A DNA stretch of 64,000 bases from Clostridia bacterium. GTDB lineage: Bacteria; Bacillota; Clostridia; Oscillospirales; CAG-272. Numbering within the stretch: position 1 is the first letter of the stretch; each line of letters starts with the position of its first letter. Location: contig JAFTKM010000007.1 in assembly GCA_017453245.1 (NCBI GenBank), positions 186,001 to 250,000 on the forward strand. The letters are read 5' to 3'. Both the position numbers and the translations under genes were made by a program. Below the pieces are notes generated by a model that saw nothing but the letters and a program-made list of their open reading frames with translations, ran no database searches and was not told where the DNA came from. This document shows, one piece after another, positions 39,501 through 46,682 of the stretch.

Positions 39501-39946
39501 AAATTGCTTTCCAATTCTCACGGGTTTCAACTAAACAAGTCCGTGTGGCTTATGCAAATGAATATGGGGTGTATCTGAGCGAATGGTCGTCCTTTACTTC
39601 AGATGAAAACTATAGCAGTGACCCATTACTCTCACAAGCTGAATATTGGAACGGCTATAATATCACTCCCAATGATTCAACACCAATTGTTCAGGAAGAT
39701 AAAGCTGGGTATTGGTCTTATACACTGATTCCCGTGGAGGAGAATACCACCTACTATTCTGTCGGTGCAACGCGAATGTGGTTTCTCGACGCGGCGGGAA
39801 AAGAAATAAGCACCTTTAACGCTTATAAGGATGGCACAGTTCCGTTCCGGTTTACAACACCATCCGGGGCGTGTTATGTAAACATCGCATATGCTCCGGA
39901 TTTAGTTGAAAAAGGTACAGAACCGCTAGTTGTAGTGACGGGATAG
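36506..39946 (+). CDS. Large collagen-like, SGNH- and Cys/His-hydrolase-like surface lipoprotein
   Basis: 1146 residues. Lipobox FSSC (Cys22); residues 29-76 are 16 Gly-X-Y triplets (GPQGEKGEQGIQGEQ style); residues 110-165 form a Cys/His-rich ribbon (PTCESEG, YCLACG, LCIHCG). Residues about 175-400 are SGNH hydrolase-like: GDSIS at 181-185, GGGND at 285-289, and DGVH at 381-384 as the Asp-His pair. After a beta-rich region and another CxxC (NACGG), residues about 690-845 resemble an NlpC/P60- or CHAP-like Cys peptidase, with Cys748 in TVCSKF and His799 in STHTTIC. The C-terminal 250 residues are beta-sandwich-like. GAGG precedes the ATG. Probably an exported glycan- or peptidoglycan-acting enzyme on a stalk. 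Confidence 0.7.
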   Translation: MKIKQTILICTLLLFCIIFSSCTMLMQPGAQGPQGEKGEQGIQGEQGLQGEKGEQGEQGPQGEKGEQGIPGEPGRSILKVEIIDGYLFVTYSDAPDTPVNVGKISSDTECETHAYTEWITVKEPTCESEGIAQKYCLACGETKSKAVEKKEHEYEGALCIHCGEKHPNLDNYQGKVVSILGDSISTFAGYIPTADGFNLSHRARYPDTSRIPDVTDVDQAWWMQVICELDAKLGVNDSWAGSTVYWGDNMATKNSDTGEKAAMASLTRIQNLGSNGTPDIIFMYGGGNDKFKGVTVGNFDPAEVPSSVDLTSTKWDTFADSCVAAIMRMQYYYPETKIVVLMSFVGGETEYIREMRKVCDHFDIPFIFLNEYGLEDEMHPDGVHPDDEGMDVITSAILEKLSGENSVAHGNNKVYGITHNLTEAEASKSYYKGVSEGATFEESLTGKALTVTVIMGGVDITREAYSDGKIRIDLVTGDVVITAKAAFSLDGHLQQLPEKMCSGTNLWEALGHESVYYTATGWGELSSGTARSITIPITSGQQIFATSFGARPENGNTISSSNGTRVTWFGENGVLRSMSPGETYAEYVANGGYLIAPEGAVAVNIPMWTEGDHEVYILNYGHTYKNGICNACGGSVLDEGYTHAVPDSQGVKNAIDRAYSLTDVEWTPILDVPGVLDVDGVYNQIVFEAGTTYKGIPYSGVTANDCYVGLNVSLESFLTALENKNSVLYTENLNSTNPKSATYFGTVCSKFVQYVLNVPGSYNTNNVANIPGMVTIAMPGEYTVEQIKLGDVILNTSTHTTICTDILYDEEGNVAYIEVSEAISPVCRRLYWSKEEFYESFADYRLCRYQYIENVPSISDMQLSTDYALMPRFGNKYNYQVGSTDGVVDILQSGYSKAVILRDGVVENVIVLGGETEFTFDRSLPGYIEMYLEKEDGTRSESVYACVVESSASVIDSSDFTSGKLIVSINGSSGTPLYVQVGSAHAIFCEVGGENTTFEIAFQFSRVSTKQVRVAYANEYGVYLSEWSSFTSDENYSSDPLLSQAEYWNGYNITPNDSTPIVQEDKAGYWSYTLIPVEENTTYYSVGATRMWFLDAAGKEISTFNAYKDGTVPFRFTTPSGACYVNIAYAPDLVEKGTEPLVVVTG

Positions 39947-39996
39947 AACATCAGATAAATGGAATAAAAGTAAATTAAGATTTACAAATACGGATA

Positions 39997-40073
39997 AAAA
40001 CCGCCCATTCGGGCGGTTTTTGTTATTAGATGAAAGAGAATGTGTTTGATAAAACAACCTTCCCTTTGGGTAG
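39997..40073 (+). repeat. Right copy of the flanking direct repeat, including a terminator
   Basis: AAAACCGCCC-attc-GGGCGGTTTTT (terminator of the lipoprotein gene, 39996-40022), then the same TTATTAGA, GTGTTTGATAAA, TTCCCTTTGGGTAG series as at 36193-36270. Confidence 0.8.
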
Positions 40074-40560
40074 CGTAGCAAAACTAAGGCCCTCTCGGTC
40101 GCTCCGCGACAGTTCCCCAAAAGTGGGAGCCTTAGTATAGCAAAATCGAGGGTATTGAATTAGAGTCCTGCGGACTTGAGTACCCAAACCTTCCCCTTTG
40201 GGGAAGGGGGACGAAGTGGTGGATGAGGTTTTTAAAAGTTAGCGCATCGCAACCTCATCCGTCACTCGCAAAGCTCGTGCCACTCGGTCACGTTTCGGCT
40301 CTTGCATTATCAATGCAATTCACCTCCGAAACGCCGCTACGCTACCCACTGGAGAAGGCTTTTAGATAATTCCTCGTTCCTCATTTCGCGCTTGGCGCTT
40401 CTCGGCGGGAGCAAGCCCCCGCCCTACGGTTTCTTCTTCACTCAGACTCTGCATTGGCGGGACGCCGGTCCCTACGTTTTTTGCCTCACTCCGCGCTTGC
40501 GACTTTTTGCCGAACACTAATCTTCTGCGTTATGAACTTGGGACATAAAAACAATCAACC
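40074..40560. repeat. Mosaic repeat region with the GGCGGGAGCAAGCCCCCGCC element
   Basis: No gene. Contains the hairpin element GGCGGGAGCAAGCCCCCGCC (40404-40423) that recurs at 60124-60143 and 61914-61933, the CTCCGCGACAG block also at 60222, and CTTCCCCTTTGGGGAAGG palindromes. These look like non-autonomous dispersed repeats. Confidence 0.7.
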
Positions 40561-40570
40561 AAAACTCGTA

Positions 40571-40599
40571 TTGACTAAGAAGCGCGCGTGTGATATAAT
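40571..40599 (+). promoter_or_regulatory. Promoter of the beta-propeller gene
   Basis: TTGACT (40571-40576), 17-bp spacer, TATAAT (40594-40599). Confidence 0.8.
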
Positions 40600-40627
40600 T
40601 ATCTTATAAAACACAGGAGGTTCTCCT

Positions 40628-41842
40628 ATGAATTTCAGATACATATCAAACGGTCATATGTTTGAATACCGCGACGGAGACGTGGCTGAGCTGACGTCGG
40701 GCATTCTCGAGAGCTACAAGACGAAGGTTAAGTCCTCCGCTGAGCGCAACGAGTGGAAGTACACCGGCACCGGTGCGGCTTTTACCGGTACCTTCCGCGC
40801 GGGAGCATCTGCTGATGACGCGGTGAGTGCTATCTACTCAGCGGTCGGTTGCGTTGGCTCGCACAAGGGCGACGTAATCTACTCGCTCGATATAGACAAC
40901 ACCAACGGTATATATAGGAAACCTCAAGGCGCCGCGCCCTCCGAGGAGGGAATAGTTCTTTGCAGCAGTAGCATTGCCTACCGCGACTTTGATATACGCG
41001 GTGACTTGATGGTTGTATCGAGCTCGTTTGCAGGCGAGAGCAATATTGCCGTGATGGATCTGATCAGCAAGAGAGTGGTCACATATACCGAGGGGCACAC
41101 CCTCGACGTCACACCCGTGTGGTCGCGCGTGAATACGAACAAGATATACTTCTGCTCGATAGGTCTCCCCGAGAACACCGCACCCCGTGAGGAATTTCGT
41201 GACGGAATGAGCTATGGACAGATCCTCGGCGAGATGTACGCGCCCGCAGAGAGGGGCGCTATCCGAGGCCCGTCGGCTTTGTGTGTCCTCGATATTTCTC
41301 GCGGCACGCTCGATGAAATTCTCGCAGATAACAGATATGACTTTACCCACCCCGCGAGCACACGCGACGGCTCTGTGTATTATATCAGGAGGCCGTACGG
41401 CTCGGGCTCGGGCGGCAGGGACACTCTCGGCTGTCTTGCGGACATCCTTATGATGCCTGTACGTCTGTTCCAAGCGCTTTTCGGATTCCTGAACGTTTTC
41501 TCCGCGAAGTATTCGGGCAAGACTCTCTCCCGCTCGGACGTTAAGCAGAGAGATGAGGGACAGCTCTTTATCGACGGAAATCTTATAAACGCTGAGCGCG
41601 AGCTCAAGGCCAATGCCAAGCGCGGTGACAAAAACCCCGGCATTATCCCGAGGAGCTGGGAGCTAAGACGCCTGGCGCCTAACGGCGAGGATACCTTAGT
41701 CAGAGCGGGTGTTGCGGCATTCCGCGTGGACGAGGCAAGCGGCGATATTATTTTCTCCAACGGCTCGGCTATCCTTAAACTCGATAAGGACGGCAAGGAG
41801 GAGAAGATCATTAAGGTTGATCGCGTAACATTCATTAATTAA
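40628..41842 (+). CDS. TolB/WD40-like beta-propeller protein of unknown function
   Basis: 404 residues, cytosolic, not closely recognised. Blades typical of PD40/TolB propellers are visible: DFDIRGDLMVVSSSFAGESN, VTPVWSRVNTNKIYFCS, THPASTRDGSVYYIRRP and a final ASGDIIFSNGSAILKLDKDG. A hydrophobic insert (CLADILMMPVRLFQALFGFL) lies near residues 275-300 and could touch the membrane. No catalytic motif is seen. AGGAGG lies 7 bases before the ATG. Monocistronic, with a terminator downstream. Confidence 0.65.
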   Translation: MNFRYISNGHMFEYRDGDVAELTSGILESYKTKVKSSAERNEWKYTGTGAAFTGTFRAGASADDAVSAIYSAVGCVGSHKGDVIYSLDIDNTNGIYRKPQGAAPSEEGIVLCSSSIAYRDFDIRGDLMVVSSSFAGESNIAVMDLISKRVVTYTEGHTLDVTPVWSRVNTNKIYFCSIGLPENTAPREEFRDGMSYGQILGEMYAPAERGAIRGPSALCVLDISRGTLDEILADNRYDFTHPASTRDGSVYYIRRPYGSGSGGRDTLGCLADILMMPVRLFQALFGFLNVFSAKYSGKTLSRSDVKQRDEGQLFIDGNLINAERELKANAKRGDKNPGIIPRSWELRRLAPNGEDTLVRAGVAAFRVDEASGDIIFSNGSAILKLDKDGKEEKIIKVDRVTFIN

Positions 41843-41847
41843 GTATT

Positions 41848-41876
41848 AGGCCATCACATAAGCGGTGGCCTTTTAT
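41848..41876 (+). terminator. Terminator
   Basis: GGCCA pairs with TGGCC around a bulged hairpin, followed by TTTTAT. Confidence 0.65.
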
Positions 41877-41946
41877 GTGTTTTAGACGATATAAAAAATA
41901 AAACTCAAAAAATATTAAAATTTGCAAATAAAATTTCTCAAAGCTA

Positions 41947-41975
41947 TTGACAAACCCTCATTATTTTGGTATAAT
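41947..41975 (+). promoter_or_regulatory. tRNA-Thr promoter
   Basis: Consensus TTGACA (41947-41952), 17-bp spacer, TATAAT (41970-41975). Confidence 0.9.
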
Positions 41976-42008
41976 AGTCTGCGTCACGAGGAAATATTCT
42001 TGTGATTT

Positions 42009-42084
42009 GCTGCTATGGCTCAGTTGGTAGAGCACATCCTTGGTAAGGATGAGGTCCCCAGTTCGAATCTGGGTAGCAGCTCCA
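42009..42084 (+). tRNA. tRNA-Thr (anticodon GGT), CCA encoded
   Basis: Acceptor GCTGCTA pairs with TAGCAGC; D-arm TGGCTCAGTTGGTAGAGCA; anticodon stem CATCC/GGATG with loop TTGGTAA (anticodon GGT); T-arm CCCAG-TTCGAAT-CTGGG; discriminator T and an encoded CCA. All cloverleaf pairs are present. Confidence 0.97.
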
Positions 42085-42089
42085 GAAAA

Positions 42090-42118
42090 CCCCCGACCAA
42101 TAGGTCGGGGATTTTGGT
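42090..42118 (+). terminator. tRNA-Thr terminator
   Basis: CCCCCGACC pairs with GGTCGGGG around AATA, followed by a T-rich tract. Confidence 0.85.
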
Positions 42119-42121
42119 TTT

Positions 42122-42148
42122 TCTGGGGCTGCTATCCGATTCGAACTG
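42122..42148 (-). repeat. Inverted, degenerate copy of the tRNA-Thr 3' end
   Basis: On the minus strand it reads CAGTTCGAATC-gga-TAGCAGC-CCCAGA, matching the T-arm and acceptor of the adjacent tRNA-Thr with a few changes. Together with the tRNA it makes a long inverted repeat centred on the terminator. Confidence 0.8.
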
Positions 42149-42345
42149 CTGTTCTGTCGCCAAAACCGAGGCTCGCACGGCTATATGAAGCTTACATGCG
42201 CTATACCTTATATCGTGCCGCTGCGACAGAGTCCAGTTCGCATACCCCGACCGAAGATCGACAAGCTCGCTTGTCAGGCGAAGGGAGAGGGTATCTTCAC
42301 CAAAGGTGAATACCTGGGTAAAGCCGGATATTCGCCAAAGCTTGT

Positions 42346-42365
42346 GCTCCAGAAAACCCCCGACC
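42346..42365 (+). repeat. 20-bp direct repeat of the tRNA-Thr 3' end and flank
   Basis: GCTCCAGAAAACCCCCGACC is identical to 42079-42098, the last tRNA bases plus the terminator arm. The 247 bp between the copies hold no gene. It has the form of an attachment-site duplication. Confidence 0.75.
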
Positions 42366-42370
42366 GGAGC

Positions 42371-42570
42371 GTTGCGTTAATAAGGACACAACGCCAACTC
42401 TATTCGCCTTCGGCGAGTTATATTGCTTCGCAGTGATATTCGGCTTACGCCGAGTGGTATTCGCTACGCGATTTTTTTGAGGCGAATAGAATATCACTAA
42501 AGCCGCAAGGCTTCAATATCACTACGAGAATGACGAGTAATATCACGCTGTCGAAGACGGCATATCACTT
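42371..42570. repeat. Hairpin array E, constant word AGTGATATT / AATATCACT
   Basis: Begins with ACTCTATTCGCC and has GGCGAATAGAAT as its inverse near 42481. Left units AGTGATATT alternate with GC-ttc-GC and CGGC-N4-GCCG; right units AATATCACT alternate with AAGCC-N5-GGCTT and GC-type stems. It shares its outer sequence with array J near 59911. Confidence 0.82.
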
Positions 42571-42612
42571 AAAACTTTAAAAACTTACTTACCACCAATA
42601 GCTGTGGTACAG

Positions 42613-42656
42613 AAAAAACTCCTGCGTAGACGGTTAGATCTAAGCGGGAGTTTTTG
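42613..42656. terminator. Terminator of the minus-strand MATE gene
   Basis: AAAAACTCC and GGAGTTTTT flank an inner stem; bidirectional. Confidence 0.8.
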
Positions 42657-42698
42657 TATTATTTGATTGTTGATGATGCAGAAGAATGGCGAGCTTAA

Positions 42699-44045
42699 TT
42701 ACTCCTCAATCTCTGCTAAAGCAGCCTGCCTTTTCTTTCTTGCTCTGAGGAAGATAAGAGTTGCTATTCCCGCGGTGAGAATCTCGCCGATAGGTGTGCC
42801 GAGCCAGATGTAATCGTAGCCGACCGCGAGCGGTATTGCGAGCACAAGAATAACGGGGAAGACAAGTCCGCGCAGAAGTGAGGTGAGCACGCAAGCGGCG
42901 CGCAGTAGCGTTGACTGGAAGTAGTAGTTACACACCATCGAGAAGCCGACCACAAGCGCGGAGATGGAGTAGAGCCTCACGATTCTCGGACCGACAAGAA
43001 GCACCTCCTCGTTGACGTCCATATAGATGCGCAGTATTGTCTCGGGGAAGGCTTGACAAACGGTAAAGAACGTAACTCCCATCACGAGCGCCGTGAGGAA
43101 GGCGAGCTTCAACGTTCCCTTGACTCTCTCGTCGTTGCCCGCGCCAAAGGCGGTTGCGACAAGCGGCTGCATAGCCGTGCCGATGCCGTTAAAGAGGCAG
43201 TAGAACATTATCATAAGGGTGGATGCCGTTCCGTATACCGCAAAGTGGGCGTTGGAGAGGTTATCCGTGATAACCACGTTATGTACCGCAGAGGTGACGC
43301 CTGAGGTTATCTCAATGAGGAATGCCGCAAATCCCACAGTAACTATCTTTAAGAGCGTGTCGGGGATTTTCTCGACTTTTGTAAATCTTAGTGAACATTT
43401 TTTGGTGAAAAAGTAGGAAAGAACTATAAGAAACGCAACAGTCTGTCCGATACCGGTTGCCAAACCTGCGCCCCTGACACCCATATCACAGGTGAAGACG
43501 AGGAACACGTCGAGGAAGATGTTGAGCACACCGCCGACAACCGTCGCGACCGTGGGGATAAGAGCCTCTCCGTCGTTTCTGGCGAAGGTCGCAAGACACG
43601 CGCACATAGTAAAGGTAGGTACGGAGAAGAGCATAGACTGCATATATTCCACCGACAGAGTGAGGACGTTGCCCTTTCCTCCGAAGAGTCTTAAGAGGTC
43701 CTCAAGGAAGATGGAGTAGACCGTCACGATAACCGCGGAGAGTATCATACAGGTGATGACCGCCACAGTGAAATACTCGTTTGCCGCCTTATCGTTACCC
43801 GCGCCGCGTCTGTTGGACATCATTACCGCACCGCCGACGCCCGTCAGGACACCGAAGGCGAACATCAGCGCCCACAAGGGGTTGATGTTGGCAATCGACG
43901 CCGCTCCGTCGGGTCCTGCGTAGTGACCGACACAGATCATATCCACCGTTGAGTAGATGGTGGAGACTATCGTAGACGCTATCGCCGAGAAGAGCAGGGT
44001 GAAGTAGGTCTTATTCAGTTTTCCCTTTAAAAGATCAACCTTCAT
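42699..44045 (-). CDS. MATE family efflux transporter
   Basis: 448 residues, about twelve membrane helices. Family motifs: LLFSAIASTIVSTIYSTVDM near the N terminus and GIGTAMQPLVATAFGAGNDE at the start of the second half. Distinct in sequence from the MATE gene at 34.8 kb. Its start overlaps the end of the Gx transporter gene by 11 bp, so it belongs to that minus-strand operon. Substrate unknown. Confidence 0.9.
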   Translation of the reverse strand: MKVDLLKGKLNKTYFTLLFSAIASTIVSTIYSTVDMICVGHYAGPDGAASIANINPLWALMFAFGVLTGVGGAVMMSNRRGAGNDKAANEYFTVAVITCMILSAVIVTVYSIFLEDLLRLFGGKGNVLTLSVEYMQSMLFSVPTFTMCACLATFARNDGEALIPTVATVVGGVLNIFLDVFLVFTCDMGVRGAGLATGIGQTVAFLIVLSYFFTKKCSLRFTKVEKIPDTLLKIVTVGFAAFLIEITSGVTSAVHNVVITDNLSNAHFAVYGTASTLMIMFYCLFNGIGTAMQPLVATAFGAGNDERVKGTLKLAFLTALVMGVTFFTVCQAFPETILRIYMDVNEEVLLVGPRIVRLYSISALVVGFSMVCNYYFQSTLLRAACVLTSLLRGLVFPVILVLAIPLAVGYDYIWLGTPIGEILTAGIATLIFLRARKKRQAALAEIEE

Positions 44046-44625
44046 CGTCTCTCCTCTCTGTGTTTTCCGTGGGAGTATTCTCCCTTTTGTGAGATCTTTT
44101 ACTGCTTCCGATACCGAGGTCCACCTTCTTTATAAGGAGCCCCGATGCGATGCCTACCACCACTCCCGCAATTGTTCCCGAGAGCAGGAGGAAGGGTAAA
44201 TAATAGACAACGACGTTGGTGCCGAGCATCACAGATGCCGCGCCGATCTGACCGATATTGTGGGTGACACCGCCCGCCACGCTCACCGTTACCTCGGACA
44301 GAGGGGTGAGCTTTTTCAGGAGAAACATCACCGAAAGACTTAACACGGCCCCCGTTATACTGTAAATAAGGCTCACGGGACTGCCAAAAAGCATAGACAC
44401 AAGCAGGACTCTCACGGCGGATACCGCGGCGGCCTCCTTGATGCCGAATTTATAGAGTGTAAAGATGACCGCTATGTTTGCAAGACCGACCTTGATGCCT
44501 GGTATGGCAACAAAGGCGGGTATCCTCGACTCCACGAAGGAGAGGATAAGCGCGAAGGAAACGGTGAGCGCGAGGGCGGTCATTTTTCTTGTGCTGCCTC
44601 TCACGTTGTTATTGTTAGCTCTCAT
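44035..44625 (-). CDS. Gx transporter family protein (heptaprenyl diphosphate synthase component I-like)
   Basis: 196 residues, about five or six membrane segments. The start of the domain (SFVESRIPAFVAIPGIKVGL) and AGGVTHNIGQIGAASVML match the Gx/HepI family, related in fold to energy-coupling-factor S components. The tail is charged and cytosolic. Genes of this family often neighbour NusG-II and Rnf genes in Clostridia, as here; it may supply a redox cofactor precursor, but the substrate is unknown. Operon order: NusG-II, Gx, MATE. Confidence 0.85.
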   Translation of the reverse strand: MRANNNNVRGSTRKMTALALTVSFALILSFVESRIPAFVAIPGIKVGLANIAVIFTLYKFGIKEAAAVSAVRVLLVSMLFGSPVSLIYSITGAVLSLSVMFLLKKLTPLSEVTVSVAGGVTHNIGQIGAASVMLGTNVVVYYLPFLLLSGTIAGVVVGIASGLLIKKVDLGIGSSKRSHKRENTPTENTERRDDEG

Positions 44626-44634
44626 CAGACCTCC

Positions 44635-45024
44635 TTATGACACGAGGTCGACCGAGTCGTCGGTCATCTCGCCCTTGACGGTGACGGTCAGCTTGTTTGG
44701 CAGACACACGATGGTCTGTCCCACGTGACGCACACGTCCGGTATTTTCGCAGGTGTGGTCGGGACAGCTCGAGTAGGTCATATACGCCTCGCCGCCCTTG
44801 ACGGTGAGCGTGTTCGTTCCGCCGTTAAGCTCGTATACTCCGTCCCTGTCAAGCGGATATTCTGCCACGACCTCTCCGTCGACGGTTATCTCGACAAACG
44901 CGCCTGGCTTTCTTGTGAGGTTGACGGTGAGTAAAATAATGACGGAAAGCAACAGAAGGGAGGCAACAACTATGATGTCTATCTTGTGCTTGCTCATCAA
45001 GCCTTTGAGTGTTTCTTTGTTCAC
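44635..45024 (-). CDS. NusG domain II-containing membrane-anchored protein
   Basis: 129 residues with one N-terminal transmembrane helix (IDIIVVASLLLLSVIILLTV) and an extracytoplasmic NusG-II beta domain (YMTYSSCPDHTCENTGRV). The Cys pair in SSCPDHTC and a later Cys are typical of the family. These proteins co-occur with Rnf and Gx transporter genes; role unknown, possibly in assembly or redox chemistry outside the membrane. Nine bp before the Gx gene. Confidence 0.88.
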   Translation of the reverse strand: MNKETLKGLMSKHKIDIIVVASLLLLSVIILLTVNLTRKPGAFVEITVDGEVVAEYPLDRDGVYELNGGTNTLTVKGGEAYMTYSSCPDHTCENTGRVRHVGQTIVCLPNKLTVTVKGEMTDDSVDLVS

Positions 45025-45056
45025 GTTCTTGACTCCTTTCTATAGCTTTCTTTAGT

Positions 45057-45286
45057 ACACGGGACGCCCGAGCGGGCATCCCGTGTTGAGTTAATGATGT
45101 ATTTGCCGAGGCAAAAATGATGTAATGCTACCGCATAATGATGTAACGAGCACAGCTCGTAATGATGTGATGTTTGCCACTTATGTGCCCCGAGGCACAC
45201 ATCATTAGCGAAGAGTCATCATTGGCGAAGCCTACATCATTTGCCCCTAGGGCAAACATCATTTTCTGATCGCCCTGTGATCAGAA
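45057..45286. repeat. Hairpin array D, constant word AATGATGTA / TACATCATT
   Basis: Opens with a 12-bp stem (ACGGGACGCCCG against CGGGCATCCCGT). Left units AATGATGTA alternate with TTTGCC-ga-GGCAAA, ATGC-N4-GCAT and ACGAGC-aca-GCTCGT. A central hairpin follows, then reverse units TACATCATT with GGC-gaa-GCC and TGCCC-cta-GGGCA. It ends with TTCTGATC-N7-GATCAGAA, which contains the rnfB stop codon. Confidence 0.9.
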
Positions 45287-46093
45287 GTGCGCTCCGCAAA
45301 TGAAGCTTCCCTCGTGGATACAATGCACGGGGCAGACCTCAACGCAGGCCGCACAGCCGGTGCAGAGCGAGTAGTCGATAGTAGCGAGGTTATCCTTTAC
45401 GGTGATTGCGCCGTTGGGACAGGTCTTCTGGCACTTCATACAGCCGATACAGCCGTTCTGGCAGTACTTGCGCACGTTTGCGCCCTTATCGTGGTTAGAG
45501 CACTCAACGATAACGCGCTCGGTGTCGTTGATAAGATGGATAATGCCGTTGGGACACTGTCTTACACAGATGCCGCAGCCGATACACTTCTTGGGGTCGA
45601 CACGCGCGACTCCGTCCTTGACCTTGATGGCGTTCTGGGGACAAACCACCGCACAGTCGCCGTAGCCAAGACAAGCGTAGGTGCAGAGTCTGTCGCCGCT
45701 GTACGCCATATTTGCGGTAAGGCAGGTCTTGTGACCTTGATAGTCGTATCTCTTTTCCACGATGTCGCACGTGCCGTTGCAGGCAACGTATGCAACCTTC
45801 TCTACAACGTCTGCCGCCTCAACTCCGAGGATAGCGGCAATCTCCTTAGCGGCTCCGTCACCGCCGGGGACACAGAGGTTAGTCTTATCGGTAGTCTTTT
45901 CTGCAAGAGCCTTTGCGTAGCCGTCACAGCCCGAGTAGCCGCACGCGCCGCAGTTGGCTCCGGGCAGACAGTCACGGATAGCTACCGCGGTCTCGTCCTC
46001 CTTAACTCCGAAGAATACCGAGGAGAGAGTGAGAAGCACTCCGCAGAAGAGCGCGATACCAAACAGAATAAGTACAGGAATTAAAATCGGCAT
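45281..46093 (-). CDS. rnfB: Rnf complex subunit RnfB (iron-sulfur)
   Basis: 270 residues. An N-terminal membrane helix, the [4Fe-4S] motif GANCGACGYSGCDGYA, then three further ferredoxin clusters (CIGCGICVRQCP, CIGCMKCQKTCP, CTGCAACVEVCP). Accepts electrons from reduced ferredoxin for the Rnf pump. Last gene of rnfCDGEAB. The stop TGA lies inside the first hairpin of array D. Confidence 0.96.
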   Translation of the reverse strand: MPILIPVLILFGIALFCGVLLTLSSVFFGVKEDETAVAIRDCLPGANCGACGYSGCDGYAKALAEKTTDKTNLCVPGGDGAAKEIAAILGVEAADVVEKVAYVACNGTCDIVEKRYDYQGHKTCLTANMAYSGDRLCTYACLGYGDCAVVCPQNAIKVKDGVARVDPKKCIGCGICVRQCPNGIIHLINDTERVIVECSNHDKGANVRKYCQNGCIGCMKCQKTCPNGAITVKDNLATIDYSLCTGCAACVEVCPVHCIHEGSFICGAHF

Positions 46094-46094
46094 T

Positions 46095-46682
46095 TTAACC
46101 TCCTATGCTCTTGAATCCGCCAAACGCCAGAGCGACGATTGCCGCGGCAACAAGAGTGATTGGGATACCCTTAAAGGGCTTGGGCGAGGGGCAGTTCTCC
46201 ATTCTGGAGCGCACGCCCGCAAAGACGATCATCGCAACGAGGAAGCCGACGCCAACACCGAATGATGCTATTATAGACGTCATGAAGTCGCGTCCCTTTG
46301 CAATGTTTTCTTCCGCGATACCGAGAACTACGCAGTTGGTAGTGATAAGCGGGAGATATACGCCGAGCGCCTTGTAAAGCGGAGGGATAAATTTCTTGAG
46401 TACGATCTCAACGAACTGAACGAGCGCCGCAATCACGAGAATAAAGACGATCGTCTTGAGGTAGGTGAGATTGAATCTGACGAGAAGATAGGTGTAGATG
46501 GGCCAGGTCGCCGCGGTAGCACACATGATAACGAAGATAACCGCGATGCCCATACCGAGAGCCTGCTGGAACTTCTTCGAAACTCCGAGGAAGGGGCAGA
46601 TACCCGTGGTTCTTGCGAGAACGTAGTTGTCGGTGAGGATACCGGCGAGGAGCAAACTGATTATTACAGAAATATCAGGCAT
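46095..46682 (-). CDS. rnfA: Rnf complex subunit RnfA
   Basis: 195-residue integral membrane subunit with six helices. The start (ISLLLAGILTDNYVLARTTG) and the membrane-embedded cluster-ligand region around GICPFLGV are typical of RnfA/RnfE. Overlaps rnfE by 8 bp and ends 1 bp before rnfB. Confidence 0.96.
   Translation of the reverse strand: MPDISVIISLLLAGILTDNYVLARTTGICPFLGVSKKFQQALGMGIAVIFVIMCATAATWPIYTYLLVRFNLTYLKTIVFILVIAALVQFVEIVLKKFIPPLYKALGVYLPLITTNCVVLGIAEENIAKGRDFMTSIIASFGVGVGFLVAMIVFAGVRSRMENCPSPKPFKGIPITLVAAAIVALAFGGFKSIGG

Noticed and set aside
42040..42436. Open frames over the tRNA and its downstream repeats
   Set aside because: They read through the tRNA and palindromes; no initiation signal.
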